From: Mesorhizobium sp. J8
GTDB taxonomy: Bacteria; Pseudomonadota; Alphaproteobacteria; Rhizobiales; Rhizobiaceae
Assembly: GCF_016591715.1 (NCBI RefSeq)
Contig: NZ_AP024109.1
Coordinates: 3,968,001-4,032,000, forward strand
Length of the DNA: 64,000 nt
Direction: 5' to 3'
Shown: positions 45,544 through 54,462 of the stretch, in pieces
How positions within the stretch are numbered: the first letter of the stretch is position 1
How the letters are laid out: every line of letters starts with the position of its first letter
Position numbers and translations under genes: made by a program
Notes under the pieces: model-generated
Databases searched by the model: none
What the model was told of the DNA's origin: nothing
What the model saw: only the letters and a program-made list of their open reading frames with translations

Positions 45544-45618
45544 GCGCCCATCGTCTAGCGGTTAGGACACCGCCCTTTCACGGCGGTAACAGGGGTTCGA
45601 TTCCCCTTGGGCGTACCA
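45544..45618 (+). tRNA. tRNA-Glu (anticodon UUC)
   Basis: This is a 75-base cloverleaf. The acceptor arm GCGCCCA pairs with TGGGCGT (first pair G-U). The D-arm is TCTAGCGGTTAGGA, the anticodon stem CCGCC/GGCGG holds the loop CTTTCAC with anticodon TTC at 45577-45579, and the T-arm is AGGGGTTCGATTCCCCT. The discriminator A and the 3' CCA are encoded. The match to bacterial tRNA-Glu is very close. No duplicated 3' end that would mark an integrated element was seen nearby. Confidence 0.97.
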
Positions 45619-45756
45619 GACTTGTCTCCCTTGAACAGTGGCTAGTCCGGCCCCCCCGTCGTCCCCGAGCCGAAACGCGTCATTAACGGCGTTATTGGGT
45701 GACGCATGGTGGCAACGATCAGACGGTGTAGAGTTCCCCTCGCCAAGGAGGCGCGG

Positions 45757-46002
45757 ATGAACCTGCTTCGGACAGTTCTCTTGTGCGCAGCAATGACCGG
45801 CCTGGCCGGGCTGCGGCCCGGCTTCGCCGAGGATCAGCCTGCCCAGCCGAACGGCGAAGCGGCGCAGCCGCCCGTTCACTGCCAAGGGCAGAATTGCCTG
45901 CCGCCGAAGGACGATCCTGCCCTGGAGTGCAAAGGACAGGATTGCACGCCGGCCCCGGCGACCGACCAGCCGACCGGCCCGGAGATCAAGAAGGTCAAGT
46001 GA
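45757..46002 (+). CDS. Small secreted protein with duplicated C-x-G-Q-x-C motif
   Basis: This is an 81-residue protein. The ATG at 45757 has an excellent AAGGAGG. A signal peptide (LLRTVLLCAAMTGLAGLRPGFA) precedes a short Pro/Gln/Lys-rich mature part with two copies of one unit, HCQGQNCLPP and ECKGQDCTPA, 18 residues apart. The paired cysteines could form disulfides or bind metal or heme in the periplasm. Neither motif is CxxCH, so c-type heme is unlikely. I know no family name. It lies downstream of tRNA-Glu. Confidence 0.65.
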   Translation: MNLLRTVLLCAAMTGLAGLRPGFAEDQPAQPNGEAAQPPVHCQGQNCLPPKDDPALECKGQDCTPAPATDQPTGPEIKKVK

Positions 46003-46104
46003 GAGGCGGCGCGCTGTGGCGAACGGCATGCCGTTGCTCAAGCCAGCGCGTTGACGATTAGCAAAGGCAGCGGCCACCCAGCAGAGAGAAACGGCGGCCT
46101 CCGA

Positions 46105-46398
46105 TCAATCCGGAACCATCGGCGCCGGCTCTTCGCAACGATAGACCATGCAGCGACCATCACTGGTCGGGACATAGTCGACCATCGGCACGTAGGGAGC
46201 ATCGCACTCATTGCCGAATTGGCGGACATAGCGTTCATACGTGTTCGCCCCCGTGGTCAGCACCACCGCGTGCCGGCTCTGGATCAGCGCCTGGGTCTGC
46301 GCGCAGGTCATCTTGCGTGTGTCGGGCCGAGCATTGGCGAAATTTGTGGCGGCAGCGATTATCGCTGCCACGCAAAACGCAATCTTGCCTATGGGCAT
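46105..46398 (-). CDS. Small secreted Cys-containing protein, conserved type
   Basis: This is a 97-residue protein. The ATG at 46398 has GAGGAT upstream and starts a signal peptide (IAFCVAAIIAAATNFANA). The mature part has four cysteines (MTCAQTQ, NECDAP, GRCMVYRC), enough for two disulfides, and the stretch AVVLTTGANTYERYV. I recall similar short proteins with T-G-x-N-T-Y-x-R-Y patterns in other rhizobia, but no function. It is convergent with the small protein at 45757 and lies downstream of the sensor kinase gene. Confidence 0.65.
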   Translation of the reverse strand: MPIGKIAFCVAAIIAAATNFANARPDTRKMTCAQTQALIQSRHAVVLTTGANTYERYVRQFGNECDAPYVPMVDYVPTSDGRCMVYRCEEPAPMVPD

Positions 46399-46531
46399 GG
46401 TGCATCCTCGCAAAGCATCGTAAATTCGCACTTGGCGACGCCGCTCCGCAACGGCTGCGCGGTCACGATGCAGCGAGCAAAGACTTGAAAAGCAGGTGAA
46501 CCGCCTCGCCAAAAGCCTGAATTGCCCGACG

Positions 46532-47776
46532 TCAGGCCGTTGCGAACACCACCGTCTGCAGCAACCCTCCCGCTGTCCGGTTCTCCAGCGTGATCGTCCC
46601 GCCATAGCGTTCGATGATCTCCTTCGCGATCGCCAGCCCCAGCCCCGCGCCCGGAATGAATTGCGTGCGCGCCGGATCGACCCGGAAGAACGGCTCGAAG
46701 GCCTTGTTCAAGAGATCCGGCGGGATGCCGGGGCCGCGGTCGGCGATGGTGAGGACCGCCTGGCTGCCCCGCCCCGCAAGCGCGACGGCGCAGCTCTTGC
46801 CATGCGTGGCGGCGTTGACGATCAGGTTGCGCAGCGCCCGGCGCAAGCCAAGCGCGCCGGCCTTGACCGAAAGATGATCGAGATGGTCGATCGTCACCGC
46901 ATAGCCGAGCAAGACCATCTCGACCTCGATATCGCGGACCAGCCTGTCCAGCTCCACCGGCTCGACCGCGTCCTGGTTGACCTCCTCGCGCACCAGGCGG
47001 ATGGCGCTGTCGGCGATACGATCGAGCTCGTCGAGATCGCTCAGCCATTTCTCGCGATCCTCCTCGAGGAACTCGGCACGGAGCCGCATCCTGGTCATCG
47101 GCGTCCTGAGATCGTGGCCGGCGGCGGCCACCAGCCGCATGCGGCTTTCCATCGCCGCCCTCAGCCTTGCCGAGAGCTCGTTGAGCGCATGGGCGGTCGC
47201 CCTCACCTCGGCTGAGCCCTTTTCCGGCAAGGTCGCCAGCACCCCGTCCGATCCGATCTTGCTGACGGCGGCTTCGAGCATTTCTAGCGGCCGAACCAGC
47301 ACGCCGGTGAAGTAGATCGACACCGGGGTCGCGCCGAGCACGATCAGCACCATCCAGCCCGCCAGCCCGTACCAGACGTCGCGCGGCGGGCCGAAATCAG
47401 GCACGTCGACGACCATCCAGCGATGATCGGGCAGCTCCACGGAAGCAACCATTCCCGGCCTGCCGGCATTGCGGCTGACCACGGCTGAAACATTCAGCCC
47501 GTTGTGGCGCAGGATCTCGTTGAGCACCTTTGTGTGCTTGCGGTCCTCGAAGCCGTCAGCCGGGCGATCCTTCACGATGACGGGTGCATCGCTAGAATTC
47601 GGCGCATGGCCGGGAACCAGTTGCACCATGTACTGGATCTGGCGGGCGAGCGGCCCCATGACCAGTTCCGGCGACGGCCCGCCGAGCACCTTGACCGCGA
47701 CGAAGGTGGCGAGCCCGACGACGCCGAGGATCGACACGACCAGAAGGACAATCAGCCGCCGGCGCAGCGAGGTCAT
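46532..47776 (-). CDS. Sensor histidine kinase (EnvZ-like architecture)
   Basis: This is a 414-residue protein. It has a first membrane span near the N-terminus (LIVLLVVSILGVVGLATFVAV), a periplasmic sensor region of about 110 residues, a second span (GLAGWMVLIVLGATPVSIYF), then HAMP (RPLEMLEAAVSKIG). The phospho-acceptor His lies in AAAGHDLRTPMTRMRLRAEF. The ATP-binding domain has RNLIVNAATHGK (N box), LTIADRGPGIPPD (G1) and GAGLGLAIAKEI (G2). Its start overlaps the regulator's stop by four bases. It presumably senses an envelope signal and passes phosphate to the OmpR-type regulator. Confidence 0.95.
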   Translation of the reverse strand: MTSLRRRLIVLLVVSILGVVGLATFVAVKVLGGPSPELVMGPLARQIQYMVQLVPGHAPNSSDAPVIVKDRPADGFEDRKHTKVLNEILRHNGLNVSAVVSRNAGRPGMVASVELPDHRWMVVDVPDFGPPRDVWYGLAGWMVLIVLGATPVSIYFTGVLVRPLEMLEAAVSKIGSDGVLATLPEKGSAEVRATAHALNELSARLRAAMESRMRLVAAAGHDLRTPMTRMRLRAEFLEEDREKWLSDLDELDRIADSAIRLVREEVNQDAVEPVELDRLVRDIEVEMVLLGYAVTIDHLDHLSVKAGALGLRRALRNLIVNAATHGKSCAVALAGRGSQAVLTIADRGPGIPPDLLNKAFEPFFRVDPARTQFIPGAGLGLAIAKEIIERYGGTITLENRTAGGLLQTVVFATA

Positions 47777-48498
47777 GCCCCGGTCTCCGTCGTCTCGACG
47801 CGCGCGGTCAGCTGATAGCCGCCATTGCGCACCGTCTTGAACAGCGACGCCTCGCCCGCTTCGGCAAACTTCTTGCGCAGCCGGCTCACCAGCACGTCGA
47901 CGGAGCGCTCCAGCGGGTCGCGCTCGCGCCCTTGAGTCAGGTCAAGCAACTGGTCGCGCGACAAAAGCCGCCCCGGCCGATCGAGAAAGACCTGCAGCAG
48001 ATCGAACTCGGCGCCGGTAAGGTCGATCGGCGCGCCGTCGGCATTCGTCACCTTACGCGTGTCGGGCTCCAGCCGGTAACCGGCGAAGTGATAGACGCGA
48101 ACCTTGGGCGGCGCGGCTTCGTCCGGCGCCGAACGCCTGAGCACCGCCCGGATACGGGCCGAAAGCTCGCGCGGATTGAACGGCTTGCCGAGATAGTCGT
48201 CGGCGCCGAGCTCCAGCCCGATGATGCGGTCGACATCCTCCTTCAGCGCCGTCAGCAGGATGACGGGGATGTGCGGCTTGCGGTCCCGCAGGCTCCGGCA
48301 GATGTCGAGGCCGGAGCCGTCCGGCAGCATGACGTCGAGCACGATGAGGTCGAACTGGCCCGAGCCGAGCTTCTGCTCGCATTCGCGCCGGTCGGCCGCC
48401 ACCGACACGCGAAAACCCTGCCCGTCGAGATAGCGCCCGAGCAGCGTCCTGATCTCGCGGTCGTCGTCGACGACAAGGATGTGGGATTGTGCCTGCAT
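47773..48498 (-). CDS. OmpR-family response regulator
   Basis: This is a 241-residue protein. The ATG at 48498 (MQAQSHILVVDDDREIRTLL) is chosen as the canonical receiver start. The receiver domain has the acidic pair DDD, the phospho-accepting Asp in LIVLDVMLPDGSGLD and the lysine in DDYLGKPFNPREL. The winged-helix output domain includes DLTGAEFDLLQVFLD, RDPLERSVDVLVSRLRKKF and FKTVRNGGYQLT. It is co-transcribed with the kinase. The divergent Spy-like gene at 48712 is the obvious target candidate, and repeated motifs lie in the shared leader. Confidence 0.95.
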   Translation of the reverse strand: MQAQSHILVVDDDREIRTLLGRYLDGQGFRVSVAADRRECEQKLGSGQFDLIVLDVMLPDGSGLDICRSLRDRKPHIPVILLTALKEDVDRIIGLELGADDYLGKPFNPRELSARIRAVLRRSAPDEAAPPKVRVYHFAGYRLEPDTRKVTNADGAPIDLTGAEFDLLQVFLDRPGRLLSRDQLLDLTQGRERDPLERSVDVLVSRLRKKFAEAGEASLFKTVRNGGYQLTARVETTETGA

Positions 48499-48569
48499 TC
48501 TTAGCCCGCTTGCCTGTTTGTTGGCGATTATAGGGAGCGACGCCGCCAGGCGGCATGGAAAAATTGCAA

Positions 48570-48647
48570 CGGAACGTTTCCGCGAAGCCGCTGGAAACAT
48601 TCGGAAACAAATCTCCTTTTTCCGGAAACCTTCGGCAATGCGCCGAA
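48570..48647. promoter_or_regulatory. Repeated motifs in the divergent regulator/Spy-like leader, candidate operator
   Basis: GGAAACATTCGG (48593-48604) and GGAAACCTTCGG (48624-48635) are direct repeats 31 bases apart, about three helical turns. A palindrome-like CGGAACGTTTCCG is at 48570-48582 and TTCGGCAATGCGCCGAA at 48631-48647. OmpR-type regulators bind such direct repeats. The region serves both the two-component genes and the gene at 48712, so auto- and target regulation are plausible. Confidence 0.45.
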
Positions 48648-48711
48648 GCAATGCGGCAAAAGAGGCTTCCTATCCTCCCGGCATCCGAAGCATGCAGGAA
48701 AGGATCATGTC

Positions 48712-49392
48712 ATGCGAAGCAGACTTCTGGCGCTTGGCCTCTTCTCGGTCGCGGCTATCCACCCCGTGCTCGCCGCGCAGCCAGAGCCCGGCGCAGCCCC
48801 CGGGGACGAACCGCCGGCAATCGGGCGGCAGGACGGCGCGGGTGCCGACTCCGGCCCCGGCCCGATGCCGTGGCACGGCCAGCGTTGGACGATGCGGCAC
48901 GGCCCCGAGGACTTCGGTCCGCGCCGCATGGGTCCGCCGCCGGAATTCCTTGCCGCCCGGCTCGCCGCGCTCGAAACCCGGATCGGCATCCGCTCGGAGC
49001 AGCTCGACGCGTGGCGCGACTACACCAGCGCGCTGCAGGCTGTGCTGGCGCCGCCGCCGCGGCCGGATTTCGGCCAGGCCGGCCGCGGTCCGGACGATGC
49101 CGCCGGCGGCAAGCCGGATCAGGCCAAGCGCGACCCCTTCGCCTTCCAGGAAAAGCTGGCCGACGAGGTGACCAGGCGCGCTGCCTCGGCCGCCAAGCTC
49201 AAGGACGCCATCACCGTGCTGCGGGCCAAGCTGACGCCCGAGCAGCTCGAGATACTCGCTTCGGCGGATCGGCCGCACGGCCCGCCCCCCGGTCCATGGG
49301 GTGGTCCGCCGGACGCAGCCGGCCCCGGAGGTCTGCCTGATCACGGCGGGCAGCTCCCTCCACCCCTACCCCGGAGTGGCGAGCAACTCTGA
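48712..49392 (+). CDS. Periplasmic Spy/CpxP-like protein with LTxxQ motif
   Basis: This is a 226-residue protein with a signal peptide ([17 protein letters not shown]). It has a Pro/Gly-rich, Met/His-containing segment ([17 protein letters not shown]) and a helical core ([37 protein letters not shown]) holding LTPEQLEIL, the LTxxQ signature. The C-terminus is again Pro/Gly-rich. Family members act as periplasmic chaperones or metal-responsive feedback partners of sensor kinases. The ATG at 48712 follows AGGAAAGGAT. Divergence from the two-component genes supports that role. The Met/His content hints at metal binding, which is inference. Confidence 0.78.
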   Translation: MRSRLLALGLFSVAAIHPVLAAQPEPGAAPGDEPPAIGRQDGAGADSGPGPMPWHGQRWTMRHGPEDFGPRRMGPPPEFLAARLAALETRIGIRSEQLDAWRDYTSALQAVLAPPPRPDFGQAGRGPDDAAGGKPDQAKRDPFAFQEKLADEVTRRAASAAKLKDAITVLRAKLTPEQLEILASADRPHGPPPGPWGGPPDAAGPGGLPDHGGQLPPPLPRSGEQL

Positions 49393-50006
49393 CCGGCCGC
49401 GCCGGCCGGCCCCCCTGACCCACCCGTTCAAGGGCCGGCCGGGTTCCGATCAACGCAGCGTGGCGGACGGCTTCGCGAGGCGACTGGAGAGCACCATGTG
49501 GGAAGCTCTGATGATGCTGCGCCTGATCGCATCCGCAGCTCCGAGCTTCACAGCCTGGCGCCGAGATCCGCAATCGGCCCTCGTGCCGCGCACGCTCAGG
49601 GGCGCGATCCGGCTTAGCTTCGACGGATATCGCCTCTCGCTTCCCATCTCGCCGCCAAACTCTGAAAAACATGCACGGAAAATCGCATGACCCGGCTTCT
49701 TCATGGAAACCATCTATCTGGTCGACGGTTCGGAAGGCGCGCACCTGCGGTCGGCAGGGGCACTTGGTTTATTCTCGAGGATCGGCATACTGACGCCGGT
49801 GGGCATCGCGGCCGCTCGTTTGACCTCTTTCGTTGAACGATCCCGGAAGCGGAAAAGGAGCGCGACATGAACCGCTTCGGCACATCGCTAAACACCCAGG
49901 CGCGGCACTCCGTCGCCGCACGCTTTTCGTGCAGGTGCCCGGCGCCAGATGGCTCCGCAGTGCGCCTGCATCAGCCATCCGGCTGCCACAGCAACTCCAG
50001 CGAAAG
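49393..50006. other. Intergenic stretch without a recognised gene, upstream of acrA
   Basis: About 610 bases separate the Spy-like gene from acrA. Weak small frames exist: plus 49497-49690 (starts MWEALMMLRLIASAAPS), plus 49703-49870 (starts METIYLVDGSEGAHL), minus 49450-49713, and plus from 49867 with GGAAAAGGAGCGCGAC ahead of MNRFGTSLNTQARHS. The last ribosome binding site is good, and the peptide could be a leader for the efflux operon. None resembles a known family, and no regulator gene is present. Confidence 0.5.
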
Positions 50007-51302
50007 ATGATCCGGGCCATGCGCATTCCGTCCAGCCAGCCTTCCTTGCCGACGCGCCGTAAGGCGGTCTTCGCGTTGTCGTGCGCTGCCCTGCTGCTAG
50101 CGGCCTGCTCGCAGGAAAAGAGCCAGGTTCCGGCCGGAATGGGCGGCGTCGGGCGGCCCGAGGTCGGCGTCGTCACGCTGCATCCGCAATCGGTTGCGAT
50201 CACCGCCGAGCTGCCGGGCCGCACCGCGGCCTCCCTTATCGCCGAGGTGCGCCCGCAGGTCGACGGCATCATCCAGCAGCGCCTGTTCCAGGAGGGCGCC
50301 GAGGTGGTGGCGGGACAGCCGCTCTACCTGATCGATCCGGCGAGCTATCAGGCCGCATATGACAGCGCCGTCGCCGCGCAGCAGAAGGCGGAAGCCGCGG
50401 TGCCCACCGCGCAGGCGAAGTTCGACCGCTATTCCGGGCTGCTGAAGCAGAATGTGGTCTCCAAGCAGGATTACGACGATGCCGCCGCGACGCTGGCGCA
50501 GGCCCAGGCCGATGTCGCGTCGGCCAAGGCCAGCGTCGAGACAGCGAAGATCAGCCTCAACCGCACCTCGATCACCGCGCCGATCGCCGGCCGTATCGAC
50601 AAATCGACATTGACGCCGGGCGCGCTGGTCACGGCCAACCAGGAAACGGTGCTGACCACCATTCGCTCGCTCGACCCGATCAATGTTGACGTCACGCAGT
50701 CCAGCACCAACCTGCTCAATCTGCGCCAGGCGATCAACGAAGGCCGGCTGAAGTTCAGCGGGGCCAATGTCAGCGTCAAGCTGAAGCTCGACAACGGCAC
50801 CATCTACGCGCAGAACGGCAAGCTGGAATTTGCCGGCGCCAATGTCGACCAGTCGACCGGCACCTTCGCGCTCAGAGCCCAGTTCCCCAACCCCGACCGG
50901 CTGCTCCTGCCCGGCATGTATGTGCGCGCCATCGTCGAGGAAGGCGTCGCGCAAAACAGCTTCCTGGTGCCGCAGCGCGGCGTCACCCGCGACCCCAAGG
51001 GCCAGGCGACGGCCATGGTGGTCAATGCCCAGGGCAAGGTCGAGCAGCGAACGCTGAGCGTGCGCAACAGCGTCGGCAACAATTGGCTGGTGGATTCCGG
51101 CGTCGGCGACGGCGACCGCGTCATCGTCGAGGGTCTGCAGCTGGTGCGTGCCGGAGGCGACGCGACGCCGGTCGAAGTGACGATCGACGAAACGACCGGC
51201 GAGATCAAGGACCGCGAGCAGAGCTCCGCCTCGGCAGCGCCAGCCGGCGGCAATGCCGCCGGCTCCGCAAAGCAGCCCGCCTCTGGCGCAACTGGGAACT
51301 GA
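50007..51302 (+). CDS. acrA: RND efflux membrane-fusion (adaptor) lipoprotein, AcrA/MexA family
   Basis: This is a 431-residue protein. The start is the ATG at 50007, with a second ATG four codons later equally possible. The lipobox is AALLLAACS. Then come the barrel-sandwich parts (RTAASLIAEVRPQVDGIIQQ, GAEVVAGQPLYLIDPASYQA), the helical hairpin (FDRYSGLLKQNVVSKQDYDD), TSITAPIAGRIDKSTLTPG, and the beta-barrel and membrane-proximal domains. It bridges the AcrB pump and the outer-membrane channel. It is the first gene of acrA-acrB-oprM, with a 3-base gap to acrB. The C-terminal tail is Ala/Ser/Gly-rich. Confidence 0.94.
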   Translation: MIRAMRIPSSQPSLPTRRKAVFALSCAALLLAACSQEKSQVPAGMGGVGRPEVGVVTLHPQSVAITAELPGRTAASLIAEVRPQVDGIIQQRLFQEGAEVVAGQPLYLIDPASYQAAYDSAVAAQQKAEAAVPTAQAKFDRYSGLLKQNVVSKQDYDDAAATLAQAQADVASAKASVETAKISLNRTSITAPIAGRIDKSTLTPGALVTANQETVLTTIRSLDPINVDVTQSSTNLLNLRQAINEGRLKFSGANVSVKLKLDNGTIYAQNGKLEFAGANVDQSTGTFALRAQFPNPDRLLLPGMYVRAIVEEGVAQNSFLVPQRGVTRDPKGQATAMVVNAQGKVEQRTLSVRNSVGNNWLVDSGVGDGDRVIVEGLQLVRAGGDATPVEVTIDETTGEIKDREQSSASAAPAGGNAAGSAKQPASGATGN

Positions 51303-51305
51303 GCG

Positions 51306-54300
51306 ATGTCGGCATTCTTCATCAACCGGCCGATCTTCGCCTGGGTGATCGCCATCGTGATCATGCTGGGCGGGCTGCTGGCGCTGCAAACGCTGCCGAT
51401 CTCGCAATATCCGCAGATCGCTCCCACCACCGTCAACATCAGCGCCAACTATCCTGGCGCCGATGCCCAGACCGTCGAGAACTCGGTGACCAAGGTCATC
51501 GAGCAGGGCATGACCGGCATCGACAATCTCGATTACATGACCGCGACCTCGACCTCGACCGGCCAAGCCTCGATCACGCTGACCTTCACCAGCGCCGCCA
51601 ATCCCGACACCGCCCAGGTGCAGACGCAGAACAAGCTGCAGTTGGTTCAGTCGCAACTGCCGCAGGTCGTCCAGAGCAACGGCATTACCGTCTCCAAATC
51701 CTCGACCGGCTTCCTGATGGTCATCGGCTTCGTCTCCGCCGACGGCAAGATGAACTCGACCGATCTCGCCGACTATGTCGACGCAACCGTCAACGACACG
51801 CTGAAGCGCGTCGAAGGCGTGGGTTCCACGCAGCTCTTCGGCTCCGGCTATGCGATGCGCATCTGGCTCGATCCCGACAAACTGGCGCAATACGCGCTGA
51901 TGCCGAGCGATGTCGCCGCCGCGATCCAGGCGCAGAACACGCAGGTTTCGGCCGGCCAGCTCGGCGGACTGCCGGCGCGCAAGGGCCAGCAACTCAACGC
52001 CACGGTGACAGCCAAGAGCCGGCTGCAAACCGCCGAGCAGTTCCGCAACATCATCCTCAAGAGCAACACCGACGGCTCGCTGGTGCGCCTCAACGATGTC
52101 GCCAAGGTCGAGATCGGCGCCGAAAGCTACACCACGCAAGCCCATTACAACGGCAAGCCGGCCGCGGGTGTCGCCGTCAACCTGGCGACCGGCGCCAACG
52201 CCATCAGCACCGCCGAGGCGGTGCGCGCGACCATCAACCGCCTGAGCTCGACCTTCCCGCAGGGCGTCGAGGTCGTCTACCCGTACGACACCTCGCCCTT
52301 CGTTCGCCTGTCTATCGAAGAAGTGGTGAAGACGCTCGCCGAAGCGATCGTGCTGGTGTTCCTGGTGATGCTGCTTTTCCTGCAGAACCTGCGCGCCACC
52401 ATCATCCCGACGATCGCCGTGCCGGTGGTGCTGCTCGGCACATTCGGCGTGCTCTCCTTCTTCGGCTATTCCATCAACACGCTCACCATGTTCGCCATGG
52501 TTCTAGCCATCGGCCTGCTCGTCGACGACGCCATCGTCGTGGTCGAGAATGTCGAGCGCGTCATGCATGAGGAGGGCCTGCCGCCGAAAGAAGCGACGCG
52601 CAAATCGATGAACGAGATCACCGGCGCGCTGATCGGCATCGCCACCGTGCTGTCGGCCGTGTTCGTGCCGATGGCCTTCTTCGGCGGCTCCACCGGCATC
52701 ATCTACCGGCAATTCTCGGTCACCATCGTCTCGGCCATGGTGCTCTCGGTGCTGGTGGCACTCGTTCTGACGCCGGCGCTCTGCGCCACCATCCTGCGCG
52801 CCCCAAAGGACCACGCGACGCAAAGAGGCCCGTTCGGCTGGTTCAACCGCCTCTTCGACCGCGGCACGATCGCCTATCGCGACGGCTCGCACGGCATCAT
52901 CAACCGGTCGTGGCGATTCCTTGCCGTGTTCCTGGCGATCGTCATCGCCATGGGCTGGATGTTCGCCCGCCTGCCGAGCTCGTTCCTGCCCGACGAGGAT
53001 CAGGGCATCCTGATCACCAGCGCCTCGCTGCCGGTCGGCGCGACGCAGGACCGCACCGAGCGCGTGCTCGCCAAGGTGACCGACCACTATCTCAACGAAG
53101 AGAAGGATGCGGTCGAAGGCGTGTTCACCGCTTCCGGCTTCGGCTTTGGCGGCGCCGGACAGAATGTCGGCATCGCCTTCGTGCGGCTGAAGGATTTCGA
53201 CCAGCGCAAGACACCGGCCCTGGCAGCACGAGCGGTGGCCGGCCGCGCCATGGGCGCCTTCTCCAGGATCAGGGACGCGCAGGTCTTCGCGCTCGCCCCG
53301 CCCGCAATCCAGGGTTTCGGCAACACCAACGGCTTCGATTTCTACCTGCAGGACGTCAATGGCGCCGGCCATGAGGCGCTGATCCAGACGCGCAACCAGC
53401 TGCTCGGTCTTGCCGCGAAGAGCCCGCTGCTCGCCAACACCCGGCCCAACGGCCAGGAGGACCAGCCGCAATTCTCGGTCGACATCGACCAGGAGAAGGC
53501 CAGCGCGCTGGGTATCAGCCTCGCCGACATCAACAACACGCTGTCGACCGCCTGGGGCAGCGACTACGTCAACGACTTCATCGATCGCGGACGGGTCAAG
53601 CCTGTCTATCTGCAGTCGGACCCGGATTTCCGCATGCAGCCGGAGGATCTCGACAAATGGCAGGTCCGCAATTCCGGCGGCGCCATGGTGCCGTTCTCGG
53701 CCTTCGCCTCCAGCCACTGGACCTACGGCTCGCCCCGCCTCGAACGTTACAACGGCTCGGCTGCGGTCGAGATCCAGGGTGCCGCGGCCGCGGGTCAAAG
53801 CTCCGGCGCGGCCATGGACGAGATCGACAGGCTGGTCGCGCAACTGCCCGCCGGATATTCGCATGAATGGACCGGGCTGTCGCACCAGGAGCGGCTTTCC
53901 GGCAACCAGGCGATGTCGCTCTACGCGATTTCGGCACTGGTCGTGTTCCTCTGCCTCGCAGCGCTCTATGAAAGCTGGTCGATCCCGTTCGCCGTCATGC
54001 TGTCGGTGCCGATCGGCATCTTCGGCGCGCTGGCGGCGGCCACTCTCTTCGGTCAGACCAACGACGTCTATTTCAAGGTCGGTCTGCTGACCACGATCGG
54101 TCTGGCTGCCAAGAACGCCATCCTCATCGTCGAGTTCGCCATCGAGCGGCAGTCGGCCGGAATGGGGCTGGTCGAAGCGACGCTGGAAGCGGCGCGGCAA
54201 CGCCTGCGACCGATCTTGATGACGTCGCTTGCCTTCATCCTTGGCGTCACGCCGCTTGCAATTGCCAGCGGCGCGGGCTCCGGCGCGCAGAACTCGGTCG

Positions 54301-54449
54301 GCATCGGCGTCATGGGCGGCATGATCGCGGCGACGGTAATTGGCGTGTTCTTGGTGCCGCTATTGTTCGTCACGGTGCGCCGCATCTTCAAAGGCAGGGC
54401 AGCCAAGCCGGATACGGGCGGGACACAAGCCACAGCCACTCCGGAATAA
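51306..54449 (+). CDS. acrB: RND multidrug efflux permease, HAE1 (AcrB) family
   Basis: This is a 1047-residue protein of full family length. It begins [20 protein letters not shown] and shows the HAE1 landmarks: [20 protein letters not shown] (in part), the proton-relay Asp pair in [37 protein letters not shown], and the second-half spans ending [20 protein letters not shown] and [20 protein letters not shown]. Twelve membrane helices and two large periplasmic loops are expected. It exports hydrophobic drugs, bile-like compounds or plant flavonoids using the proton gradient. The actual substrates are unknown. Confidence 0.97.
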   Translation: MSAFFINRPIFAWVIAIVIMLGGLLALQTLPISQYPQIAPTTVNISANYPGADAQTVENSVTKVIEQGMTGIDNLDYMTATSTSTGQASITLTFTSAANPDTAQVQTQNKLQLVQSQLPQVVQSNGITVSKSSTGFLMVIGFVSADGKMNSTDLADYVDATVNDTLKRVEGVGSTQLFGSGYAMRIWLDPDKLAQYALMPSDVAAAIQAQNTQVSAGQLGGLPARKGQQLNATVTAKSRLQTAEQFRNIILKSNTDGSLVRLNDVAKVEIGAESYTTQAHYNGKPAAGVAVNLATGANAISTAEAVRATINRLSSTFPQGVEVVYPYDTSPFVRLSIEEVVKTLAEAIVLVFLVMLLFLQNLRATIIPTIAVPVVLLGTFGVLSFFGYSINTLTMFAMVLAIGLLVDDAIVVVENVERVMHEEGLPPKEATRKSMNEITGALIGIATVLSAVFVPMAFFGGSTGIIYRQFSVTIVSAMVLSVLVALVLTPALCATILRAPKDHATQRGPFGWFNRLFDRGTIAYRDGSHGIINRSWRFLAVFLAIVIAMGWMFARLPSSFLPDEDQGILITSASLPVGATQDRTERVLAKVTDHYLNEEKDAVEGVFTASGFGFGGAGQNVGIAFVRLKDFDQRKTPALAARAVAGRAMGAFSRIRDAQVFALAPPAIQGFGNTNGFDFYLQDVNGAGHEALIQTRNQLLGLAAKSPLLANTRPNGQEDQPQFSVDIDQEKASALGISLADINNTLSTAWGSDYVNDFIDRGRVKPVYLQSDPDFRMQPEDLDKWQVRNSGGAMVPFSAFASSHWTYGSPRLERYNGSAAVEIQGAAAAGQSSGAAMDEIDRLVAQLPAGYSHEWTGLSHQERLSGNQAMSLYAISALVVFLCLAALYESWSIPFAVMLSVPIGIFGALAAATLFGQTNDVYFKVGLLTTIGLAAKNAILIVEFAIERQSAGMGLVEATLEAARQRLRPILMTSLAFILGVTPLAIASGAGSGAQNSVGIGVMGGMIAATVIGVFLVPLLFVTVRRIFKGRAAKPDTGGTQATATPE

Positions 54450-54462
54450 AGGTTTCTCTCAA

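Noticed and set aside
45544..46398. tRNA-Glu with small accessory genes as an integrative-element boundary
   Set aside because: No integrase and no duplicated tRNA 3' segment were found downstream.
49450..49713. Minus-strand frame of 87 codons upstream of acrA
   Set aside because: It has no convincing start site, its composition resembles shadow translation, and it matches no known family.
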